Assembly (NCBI GenBank): GCA_035642125.1
Contig: DASQSZ010000176.1
Location: 1-11,390 of the forward strand
Length of the DNA stretch: 11,390 nt
Direction of reading: 5' to 3'
From: CALAED01 sp937891035
Lineage (GTDB): Bacteria; Actinomycetota; Actinomycetes; Streptosporangiales; Streptosporangiaceae
In this document: one piece after another, positions 6,363 to 11,390 of the stretch
How the letters are laid out: every line of letters begins with the position of its first letter
Numbering within the stretch: position 1 is the stretch's first letter
Made by a program: the position numbers and the translations under genes
Notes under the pieces: model-generated
The model's database searches: none
The model's input: only the letters and a program-made list of their open reading frames with translations
Told to the model about the DNA's origin: nothing

Positions 6363-6368
6363 TATCGT
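6363..6368 (+). promoter_or_regulatory. -10 box of a leaderless promoter (DUF2461 gene)
   Basis: TATCGT ends 7 nt before the ATG at 6376 and no ribosome binding site is present, again matching leaderless transcription. Confidence 0.5.
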
Positions 6369-6375
6369 CGAACGT

Positions 6376-7011
6376 ATGGGCTTCAGCGGCTTCTCCGACC
6401 AGGCGTTCGAGTTCTACGAAGGCCTGCTCGCGGACAACACCAAGGCGTATTGGACCGCGCACAAGGCCGACTACGAGCACTATGTGCGCGCCCCGATGGT
6501 CGCGCTGTTCGATGCGCTCGAGCCGGAGTTCGGGCCGGCGAAGCTGTTCCGTCCCTACCGTGACGTGCGCTTCAGCAAGGACAAGTCGCCGTACAAAGCC
6601 CAGCAGGGCGGGCACACCGAGCAGGGCTACTACTGCGCGATCGACGCCGACGGGCTGATGGTCGCCGCCGGCATGTACGCGCCGAGCGCCGAGCAATTGC
6701 GCGGCTATCGCGCGGCGGTGGACGCCCCGGGCCCCGGCCAGGCACTGGCCGCGATCGTCGAGCGGCTGCGCGCCGACGGTTACCAGATCGCGGGCGACCG
6801 GCTGAAGACCCGCCCGCGCGGCGTCGCCGACGACCACCCGCGACTCGACCTGCTGCGCCACCGCTCGCTGTACGCACACGTCGGCTGGCCGCCCGACCCC
6901 TGGGTGCACACGCCCGAAGTCGTCACGCGCGTACGCGACGCCTGGCGCGGACTCCGCCCCCTCGTCGAGTGGCGGAACGAGCACATCGACCCGGCCGACC
7001 CGACCCCGTGA
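6376..7011 (+). CDS. DUF2461 (TIGR02453) family protein
   Basis: 211 aa, normal length for this widespread family of unknown function. The diagnostic features are the N-terminal GFSGFSDQAFEFYEGLLADN (residues 2-21) with TKAYW following, and the central RPYRDVRFSKDKSPYK motif at residues 59-74. Later come YYCAIDADGLMVAAGMYAP, RLKTRPRGVADDHPRLDLLR and a C-terminal helix rich in Arg and Trp. No signal peptide or membrane segment is present. The start is the only ATG consistent with the family N-terminus and looks leaderless. The tRNA-Gln gene follows 86 nt downstream. In many actinomycetes glutamyl-tRNA synthetase occupies this position, so the gene may be an insertion or replacement; its function cannot be inferred from that. 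Confidence 0.9.
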   Translation: MGFSGFSDQAFEFYEGLLADNTKAYWTAHKADYEHYVRAPMVALFDALEPEFGPAKLFRPYRDVRFSKDKSPYKAQQGGHTEQGYYCAIDADGLMVAAGMYAPSAEQLRGYRAAVDAPGPGQALAAIVERLRADGYQIAGDRLKTRPRGVADDHPRLDLLRHRSLYAHVGWPPDPWVHTPEVVTRVRDAWRGLRPLVEWRNEHIDPADPTP

Positions 7012-7028
7012 CCGGCCCACCGATTCGT

Positions 7029-7057
7029 TTTCGTCCGGCTCTCCGGTCCGGTATCCT
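7029..7057 (+). promoter_or_regulatory. probable promoter of tRNA-Gln
   Basis: -10 TATCCT (7052-7057) with a weak TTTCGT (7029-7034) at 17-bp spacing; transcription would begin near 7064, about 34 nt before the mature tRNA 5' end. Confidence 0.5.
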
Positions 7058-7068
7058 CACTGAGGCGT

Positions 7069-7088
7069 GAGCGGCCGCCAGGCCGCTC
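7069..7088 (+). other. hairpin in the tRNA-Gln 5' leader
   Basis: GAGCGGCC and GGCCGCTC form a perfect 8-bp stem (9 with the flanking T-A pair) with a GCCA loop, ending 9 nt before the tRNA. It would lie in the precursor that RNase P removes. Confidence 0.6.
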
Positions 7089-7097
7089 ATACCGCAC

Positions 7098-7169
7098 TGG
7101 GGTATGGTGTAATTGGCAGCACGAGTGATTCTGGTTCACTTAGTCTAGGTTCGAGTCCTGGTACCCCAG
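7098..7169 (+). tRNA. tRNA-Gln (anticodon CTG)
   Basis: A 72-nt cloverleaf. The acceptor TGGGGTA pairs with TACCCCA (discriminator G at 7169), D-stem GTGT/GCAC, anticodon stem AGTGA/TCACT with loop TTCTGGT, T-arm CTAGG/CCTGG with loop TTCGAGT. The anticodon CTG (7131-7133) reads CAG. The CCA end is not encoded. Confidence 0.97.
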
Positions 7170-7171
7170 CT

Positions 7172-7209
7172 GGGTCGCCCGAGTCCAATCGGGCCGGCCC
7201 TTTCTGTTT
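7172..7209 (+). terminator. terminator between tRNA-Gln and tRNA-Glu
   Basis: GGGTCGCCCGA pairs with TCGGGC-C-GGCCC (one bulged C, one G-U) around GTCCAA and is followed by TTTCTGTTT. It begins 3 nt after the tRNA-Gln gene, so the two tRNAs are probably separate transcripts. Confidence 0.8.
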
Positions 7210-7245
7210 GTCCGGTACCGTGTCGAGCCCGCCCCAACAGTCCGG

Positions 7246-7251
7246 TAGAGT
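7246..7251 (+). promoter_or_regulatory. probable -10 of the tRNA-Glu promoter
   Basis: TAGAGT lies about 38 nt before the mature tRNA-Glu. The -35 region (around TGTCGAGC, 7221-7228) is weak. The terminator just upstream supports an independent promoter here. Confidence 0.5.
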
Positions 7252-7289
7252 GGGCGTCGCCCAAGCGGGAGATCGCACCGGGCAGTCAG

Positions 7290-7362
7290 GCCCCCGTCGT
7301 CTAGTGGCCTAGGACGCCGCCCTCTCAAGGCGGTAACGGCGGTTCGAATCCGCTCGGGGGTA
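7290..7362 (+). tRNA. tRNA-Glu (anticodon CTC)
   Basis: A 73-nt cloverleaf. The acceptor GCCCCCG pairs with CGGGGGT (first pair G-U, discriminator A), D-stem GTCT/GGAC, anticodon stem CCGCC/GGCGG with loop CTCTCAA, T-arm with TTCGAAT loop. The anticodon CTC (7324-7326) reads GAG. The CCA end is not encoded. Confidence 0.97.
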
Positions 7363-7404
7363 CGTGGCGGGTTTTGCTGCTCGTTGAGCATCGATCAACT
7401 TCGC

Positions 7405-7448
7405 CGGGGCCCAAGTGTTCGCCCAGGGGGACGACCCCTGGAGCCCCG
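7405..7448. repeat. nested palindromic element (REP-like)
   Basis: Outer arms CGGGGC/GCCCCG enclose inner arms CCAGGGG/CCCCTGG with a GACGA loop. The motif CGCCCAGGGGG...CCCCTGGAGCCCC resembles palindromic intergenic repeats common in actinomycete genomes; only one copy is present in this window, so the repeat status is inferred. Confidence 0.55.
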
Positions 7449-7472
7449 ATGTGAGGGCTTCGCCCTAGCGCC

Positions 7473-7489
7473 CGGTTCGCATCCGATCG
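7473..7489 (+). repeat. imperfect copy of the tRNA-Glu T-arm
   Basis: CGGTTCGCATCCGATCG matches the tRNA-Glu 3' part CGGTTCGAATCCGCTCG (7340-7356) at 15 of 17 positions. The copy cannot fold a full T-stem. It could be a tRNA relic, a degenerate attachment site or coincidence. Confidence 0.35.
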
Positions 7490-7726
7490 ATCTGCTCCTC
7501 CGCCGGCGATCTGTCAGTTGTGGCCGACTCATCCAGCCATCGGCTTCGGTGGGAATGTCGGCGGACCCAGAGAAGACAACGCGGCAAAGGGCCTCACTGT
7601 CAGTACCGGTCTTCCGGGCTGGTCGGCCTCCCCGACGGCCAGTGGCGGCCATCGCGTGGACTTGCCATCGGATTTCCCGCAATGTCAGCGGAACCTGACT
7701 CCGACACCCCATGGGAGATCTGAATC

Positions 7727-9634
7727 ATGCTAAAGCGCGGCTCTTGGTTAGTCGCCGCGGTATCGGTGGTGATGCTGGCCGGACCGGCGGCGATCGCCCA
7801 TCCCGGGCACCCTGACCATTCATCAGTCAACAGCGAGCTTTTTCCTGGCGAAGGCGTTCTCCCGGCCGGCCAGCATCACGCGGCCGACGGGCATCTGCCA
7901 CCGGTCAGCCGCGGCGTCCGGCTGGTCGGCAAGGCCGAGGTCTCCAATCCGTCCGGGGCGGGGAACGACGGCCGGGTGGCCGACGTGTCCGCCTTCGGCG
8001 ATCACGCGTTCCTGACCGCCTTTCGCGACCCCACCTGCGAGCGGACTGGGGCGCACGTGATCGACATCTCGAACCCCGCCGCCCCGGCCGAGGTGCCGAG
8101 CGCGTTCATGGAGACGACCCCGAACAACTACGCCGGGGAGGGCTCGCAGACGATCCGGGTGAAGAACGAGTTCTTCGACGGCGCGCTGTTCATCCACCAG
8201 AACGAGACCTGCCCGGGCGCGCCGGCGCCCACCGAGCCGAACACGCGTGGCGGCATCAACATCTGGGACGTGACCGACGCCGAGCACCCGCGGCTGCTGG
8301 TCAAGCATGCCGGTGACCTCGTCGGGGGACTCGCCGACGACCAGGCGAACCAGACGCACAGCGCGTACGCGTGGACGAACAAGTTCAACGGCAAAACCTA
8401 TGTCGTGTTGATCGACGACGAGGAGCGCACCGACCTCGACATCCTCGACATCACCGATCCGCGCAACCCCGTACTGATCAACGACAGGCTCGACCTGATC
8501 CAGCCGCCGTTCAACGTGGCGCAGGACCCGCCGTCCAACCTCACGTCGGTCTTCTCGCATGACATGGTGGTCAAGCGGGTCGGCGAGCGCTACGTGATGA
8601 ACGTCAACTACTGGGACGGCGGCTATGTACTGCTCGACGTCACCGACCCGACGCCGGGCAACGTGTCGCTGATCGCCGAGTCCGACTACGCCCAGCTGGA
8701 CGAGGAGCGGCTGGCCCGCGGCCACGAGATCTCGCCGGAGGGCAACGGGCACCAGTCGGAGCTTTCGCCCGACAACCGCTTCCTGGTCGGGACGGACGAG
8801 GACTTCAACCCCTTCCGGGTGATCTCCACGATCACCTCGGGGCCGTACGCGGGTACCGAGTACACCGCGGTCTCCGCATCCGACACCCCGCCGGTCGACG
8901 CCGACACCACGATCTCGGGGACGCCGACCTTCGTCGGGCTGGGCTGTGACCCGCTGCCGGCGGGCGACGGCGTCGCGCTCGTCGAACGCGGCGTGTGCCC
9001 GTTCCAGCAGAAGCTGGACAACATCACGGCGGCCGGTTACGACGCCGGGATCGTGTTCAACACGGTGCAGCCTGACCCGGCCTGTCTGGGCTTCGTCTCC
9101 ATGCTGGCCGACGGCGACATCCCGTTCCTGTTCGTCAACCGGCTGACCGGCCTGCAGTTCCTGCAGGTGCCCGGGGTGAGCGAGGAGAACGCCTGCACGA
9201 CGGCGTCACCGGCCGCCGGCGCGGCGGCAGCGTCGACCACCATCGAGGCGGTCTTCGACGGCTGGGGCTACATCCGGTTGTTCCGTACGGAGGTCCCCGG
9301 TGAGGTCGGCAAGACCGGCTCGATCAGGCAGCTCGACACCTTCTCGATCCCCGAGGCCCAAGACCCGGCGTTCGCGACCGGCTTCGGCGACCTGTCAGTC
9401 CACGAGGTGGCCATCGATCCGAATCCGGGGAGGCGGCTTGCCTACGTCAGCTACTACTCGGGAGGCTTCCGAGTCCTGGAGTTCGGGGACAAGGGCCTGA
9501 AGGAGGTCGGCGCCTTCATCGATCAGGGCGGCAACAACTTCTGGGGAGTCGAGGTCCACAAGATCGGCGAGACACAGTACGTCCTGGCCAGCGACCGGGA
9601 CTTCGGGCTCTACATCTTCCAGCCACGGAGCTAG
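7727..9634 (+). CDS. secreted LVIVD-repeat beta-propeller protein with inserted PA domain
   Basis: 635 aa. A Sec signal peptide covers residues 1-24 (MLKRGSW, hydrophobic core, AIA cleavage before HPGHP), so the protein is exported, with no anchor at the C-terminus. The mature chain repeats the LVIVD/propeller blade pattern: GAHVIDISNPAAPAEV, GGINIWDVTDAEHPRLL, DLDILDITDPRNPVLI, GGYVLLDVTDP, GGFRVLEFGDKGL and DFGLYIFQP. Between blades, about residues 400-500, lies a protease-associated (PA) domain with the signature ALVERGVCPFQQKLDNITAA and four Cys that could pair. No catalytic residues of a peptidase are visible. The ribosome binding site GGGAG (7713-7717) is 9 nt before ATG. Such proteins are thought to bind surface ligands; the role is unknown. 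The gene stands alone, flanked by non-coding regions. Confidence 0.85.
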   Translation: MLKRGSWLVAAVSVVMLAGPAAIAHPGHPDHSSVNSELFPGEGVLPAGQHHAADGHLPPVSRGVRLVGKAEVSNPSGAGNDGRVADVSAFGDHAFLTAFRDPTCERTGAHVIDISNPAAPAEVPSAFMETTPNNYAGEGSQTIRVKNEFFDGALFIHQNETCPGAPAPTEPNTRGGINIWDVTDAEHPRLLVKHAGDLVGGLADDQANQTHSAYAWTNKFNGKTYVVLIDDEERTDLDILDITDPRNPVLINDRLDLIQPPFNVAQDPPSNLTSVFSHDMVVKRVGERYVMNVNYWDGGYVLLDVTDPTPGNVSLIAESDYAQLDEERLARGHEISPEGNGHQSELSPDNRFLVGTDEDFNPFRVISTITSGPYAGTEYTAVSASDTPPVDADTTISGTPTFVGLGCDPLPAGDGVALVERGVCPFQQKLDNITAAGYDAGIVFNTVQPDPACLGFVSMLADGDIPFLFVNRLTGLQFLQVPGVSEENACTTASPAAGAAAASTTIEAVFDGWGYIRLFRTEVPGEVGKTGSIRQLDTFSIPEAQDPAFATGFGDLSVHEVAIDPNPGRRLAYVSYYSGGFRVLEFGDKGLKEVGAFIDQGGNNFWGVEVHKIGETQYVLASDRDFGLYIFQPRS

Positions 9635-9735
9635 ACGGCCTCAGGCACGACGGGGATCGCCGCTCTGCCACGGAGCGATGATCCCGGTTGAGCGCGGCGA
9701 GGACCGCGAGCGCGAGGCAGACAGACATCCTCGTA

Positions 9736-9774
9736 GCCGGTCACATGGCGGACACCGTCCGTCATGTGACCGGC
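9736..9774. terminator. 39-nt near-perfect hairpin downstream of the propeller gene
   Basis: GCCGGTCACATG-G-CGGAC (9736-9753) pairs with GTCCG-T-CATGTGACCGGC (9757-9774): 17 Watson-Crick pairs plus one G-U around an ACC loop. There is no U-tract, but such strong hairpins are accepted as actinobacterial terminators. It lies 101 nt after the stop codon. An operator or mobile palindrome is the alternative. Confidence 0.6.
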
Positions 9775-9957
9775 GTGGGAACCGCGCCCAAGACGCCGCC
9801 CAGGGTATGAATGAGGCCGACACCGAGAACGACGGCGAGGAGCGGCCTCAGCCGTAGGGAGCATCCCCATCACGTGATGCCGGCCCGTCACCGATGTCTC
9901 TTTCTCGGCGTTATTCCCCGTTATCTAGCGGAGCGCGCACGGCTTCAGGCGGGTGGT

Positions 9958-9987
9958 TTGACGCCCTTTCAAGCGGACAGATACGTC
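9958..9987 (+). promoter_or_regulatory. candidate promoter of the nuo-like operon
   Basis: TTGACG (9958-9963) is a near-consensus -35; TACGTC (9982-9987) at 18-bp spacing is a tolerable -10. Transcription would start near 9994, giving a leader of about 127 nt. No Rex-type TTGTGAA...TTCACAA site is visible. Confidence 0.45.
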
Positions 9988-10120
9988 ATTCGAACGGCCC
10001 GGGCAACCAGTGATTCCGGCATTACGTGTTGCCGCCTCGACCGATGCGCTGTGGTGCGGCATGGATGTTCCTATGGGGCGTAGGAGCTCATAGGGCCGTC
10101 GCCATGAAGAGGGGGATGAT

Positions 10121-10468
10121 TTGCAGCCGTATCTAGCGGTCCTCATCCTGTTGGGATCGCTGGGCATCGCCATCGCCGCCGTCTACATCCTTTCTCGTCT
10201 CCTCGCCGTTCCCGGTGTTGTGGGCGTCGGCCCGTTTCTGTCAGGTGGCCTCCCCAGCGAACACGCCGTGTCGCGTTTCCATGTGCGCTGGTACGCGGTG
10301 ACCATGGTGTTCCTCGCCTTCGACATGGAAATGGTCTTCATGTATCCGTGGGCGTTGGTCGTGGCGTCGATCGGGGTGAAGGCTGTCGTCGAGATGTTCC
10401 TCTTCTTGGGGCTGCTCATGGTCGGCGTGGTGTACGCCTGGCGCGAAGGCGCGCTGCGATGGGCCTGA
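10121..10468 (+). CDS. nuoA: NADH-quinone oxidoreductase subunit A-like protein (second-type NuoA)
   Basis: 115 aa with three membrane helices (about residues 4-28, 56-80, 86-107), the topology and length of NuoA, a membrane subunit of complex I. The family core RFHVRWYAVTMVFLAFDMEM with Asp68 and Glu70, followed by MYPWALVV, is intact. The loop that in orthodox NuoA carries Tyr-Glu-Cys-Gly reads FLSGGLPSEH here, so this is the divergent NuoA found in the second, partial nuo cluster of actinomycetes (recalled, not searched). The start is TTG with a strong GAGGGGG (10109-10115) five nt upstream; nearby ATGs are out of frame. Its stop overlaps the next gene by 10 nt, indicating translational coupling and an operon that continues past the window. 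Confidence 0.88.
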   Translation: MQPYLAVLILLGSLGIAIAAVYILSRLLAVPGVVGVGPFLSGGLPSEHAVSRFHVRWYAVTMVFLAFDMEMVFMYPWALVVASIGVKAVVEMFLFLGLLMVGVVYAWREGALRWA

Positions 10469-11390
10469 GCGCGCGCTTGGCACGCTGCGCGGCCGGACGC
10501 CCACGGCCCCTTATCGCCGCTGTGCCCGGCGCTACGGGGGTGCGGCTGGCGGCCGAGGCCGAGGTGCGCCGCCGCGGCTGGCGGCCGGCATCGTCGCCGG
10601 GGGAGACCGGGCTGTTGCTCATCTGCGGCGAGCCGGGCGCGGCCCTGGATGAGGCGATCGAGACGGTGTGGTGGGCCATGCCAGGTCCGCGTGCTCAAGT
10701 ACGGGTGGATGCCGCCGCGGCGTCCGCGGAGATCGCCGAGGCGCTCGACCGGGCCGTCATCGGGCTTGCCGATGTCGCCGCGCAGCGGGTGGCCGCGGGT
10801 ACGCGCCCGGCCATGGGCGGCTGGTCCCCACCCGCGCGGCACGAAGAGCATCACATGGGTGCTCCGGCCGGGTTGGCGATGGCCGACCGGGCCGCCGACC
10901 GGGATGGGCTGACGCTCGATGTTCTGCGGGTGCCGCTAGGCCCCGTGCTGGCGGATTGGCCGGCGGGTCTCCAGGTGGTCATGACGTTGCAGGGCGATGT
11001 CGTGCAGGGCGCCGAGGTCGAGGTCGTCGGCACCGGGGAAGGCGTCGCGTTCTGGGATGAACCGTGGCTTGCCGCCCGGGAGGGGAGGACCGTGACTTCT
11101 GGGGCTGCGGCACGCCGGCTGGCCGCGGCGCATCTGGACAGCGTGGGGCGGCTGCTTGGCGTGGCCGGGTGGCCGGCGGCCGCTGCCCGCGCGGGTCGGC
11201 TGCGAGACGATGTGCTGGTGGGCCGGCCGGCGGCGGAGCTGACGGCGTCGTACGGGGCGTTCGCCCGCCGGATCGGGCGGTCGCGGCCGCTGCGCTGGAT
11301 GATCCGTGACATCGGGGTGATCGACGACGCCGTGGTCGACCGCTTTGACCTGACGGGCCCGGCGGCCCGGCACCGGGGTGACGTGGCGGC
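10459..11390 (+). CDS. partial: degenerate NuoB/NuoD-like subunit of a complex-I-like cluster
   Basis: An open frame from ATG 10459 runs to the window edge without a stop (310 codons); the C-terminus is missing. It overlaps the nuoA stop by 10 nt. Residues about 50-83 (ETGLLLICGEPGAALDEAIE then VWWAMPGPRAQVRV) resemble the NuoB segment for an exposed strand and the 'MP.P' helix. Residues about 155-190 (LRVPLGPVLADWPAGL, VVMTLQGDVVQGAEVEVV) resemble the start of NuoD, the 49-kDa subunit. Residues 215-300 (AAHLDSVGRLLGVAGW, RPAAELTASYGAFARRIGRS) resemble the NuoD helical bundle. A His-rich HEEHHMG lies near 128-134. Only two Cys are present, so no NuoB N2-type cluster or hydrogenase site can form in this part. 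The family resemblance is my inference; the coding nature is supported by strong third-position GC and codon use. Confidence 0.72.
   Translation, partial: MGLSARLARCAAGRPRPLIAAVPGATGVRLAAEAEVRRRGWRPASSPGETGLLLICGEPGAALDEAIETVWWAMPGPRAQVRVDAAAASAEIAEALDRAVIGLADVAAQRVAAGTRPAMGGWSPPARHEEHHMGAPAGLAMADRAADRDGLTLDVLRVPLGPVLADWPAGLQVVMTLQGDVVQGAEVEVVGTGEGVAFWDEPWLAAREGRTVTSGAAARRLAAAHLDSVGRLLGVAGWPAAAARAGRLRDDVLVGRPAAELTASYGAFARRIGRSRPLRWMIRDIGVIDDAVVDRFDLTGPAARHRGDVA

Larger units (their letters stand above)
7363..7726. other. gene-free region downstream of tRNA-Glu
   Basis: A 364-nt stretch without a convincing gene; frames here have poor third-position GC bias and no family resemblance. It holds a nested hairpin (7405-7448), a small TTC-loop hairpin (AGGGC/GCCCT, about 7454-7466) and a degenerate copy of the tRNA-Glu T-arm (7473-7489). 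The last part includes the ribosome binding site of the next gene. No clear -35/-10 pair was found before that gene. Confidence 0.6.
9635..10120. other. gene-free region between the propeller gene and nuoA
   Basis: 486 nt without a supported gene. It contains an interrupted hairpin just after the propeller stop (GGGATC/GATCCC outer, CGCTC/GAGCG inner), the 39-nt hairpin at 9736-9774 and a candidate promoter near 9958. A short inverted repeat CCTATG/CATAGG lies near 10070-10094, followed by the nuoA ribosome binding site. GC content falls after 9890, as expected for a regulatory region. Confidence 0.6.

Noticed and set aside
7140..7391. Minus-strand open frame ending in GYQDSNLD and containing RIRTAVTAL
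   Set aside because: It is antisense to the two tRNA genes; these peptide strings are well-known artefacts of translating tRNA complement.
7823..8752. 309-codon minus-strand frame within the propeller gene
   Set aside because: Shadow frame (Val/Asp/Arg-rich); the plus strand encodes a complete secreted protein with repeats.
9762..9851. Minus-strand hydrophobic peptide LRPLLAVVLGVGLIHTLGGV with a stop inside the 39-nt hairpin
   Set aside because: It resembles the tail of a membrane protein but has no ATG/GTG/TTG start or ribosome binding site and only 29 residues; at most a relic.
9811..10083. Plus-strand 90-codon frame in the nuoA upstream region
   Set aside because: No GC bias at third positions, no ribosome binding site, Arg/Cys-rich random composition, and it overlaps the candidate nuo promoter.
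1..11390. CRISPR arrays, insertion sequences, transposases, integrases
   Set aside because: None seen: no regularly spaced repeats, no transposase or integrase motifs in any frame read.

Overview
The window is high-GC DNA from an actinomycete. The signs are strongly G/C-biased third codon positions, frequent GTG/TTG starts, leaderless genes with a TAnnnT box about 7 nt before ATG, hairpins without U-tracts, and gene content (CimA, CbtAB, an MhuD-like monooxygenase, a second-type NuoA) typical of filamentous Actinobacteria. Family-level placement (Streptosporangiales/Thermomonosporaceae-like) is only an impression from sequence style. Layout: a terminator (15-49) precedes cimA (83-1660), followed in the same direction by a small GNAT-type acetyltransferase (1699-2010). 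Converging on these from the minus strand is a metal/heme block: a cobalamin riboswitch (3547-3710) and a Shine-Dalgarno-sequestering hairpin lead into cbtB and cbtA (B12-regulated cobalt uptake), followed by a small MhuD-like monooxygenase carrying a His/Gly-rich insertion. Plus-strand genes then resume: a TPR/Sel1-like protein (3987-4373), a 21-bp perfect palindrome that looks like an operator, a membrane-anchored protein with a C-terminal CBM2-like domain (4513-5427), an FAH-family hydrolase (5551-6315) and a DUF2461 protein (6376-7011); the last two look leaderless. Two tRNA genes follow, Gln(CTG) and Glu(CTC), each with its own probable promoter, with a terminator between them. A 364-nt non-coding stretch with a large nested hairpin and a degenerate T-arm-like copy follows, then a secreted LVIVD beta-propeller protein with an inserted PA domain (7727-9634). 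A 486-nt gene-free region with a 39-nt near-perfect hairpin separates it from the start of a complex-I-like operon: a TTG-initiated NuoA that lacks the usual Tyr-Glu-Cys-Gly loop, overlapping by 10 nt a long open frame (10459 to the window edge). That frame reads like a degenerate NuoB/NuoD-type subunit without iron-sulphur cysteines. How the parts work together: cimA supplies citramalate for isoleucine synthesis. The riboswitch-cbtBA unit imports cobalt when B12 is short. The nuo-like operon is probably an accessory (second-copy) respiratory or proton-translocating module. The most interesting items are the degenerate NuoB/NuoD-like protein beside a variant NuoA, the histidine-rich MhuD homologue downstream of a cobalt transporter, and the palindromic operator before the membrane-bound CBM protein.
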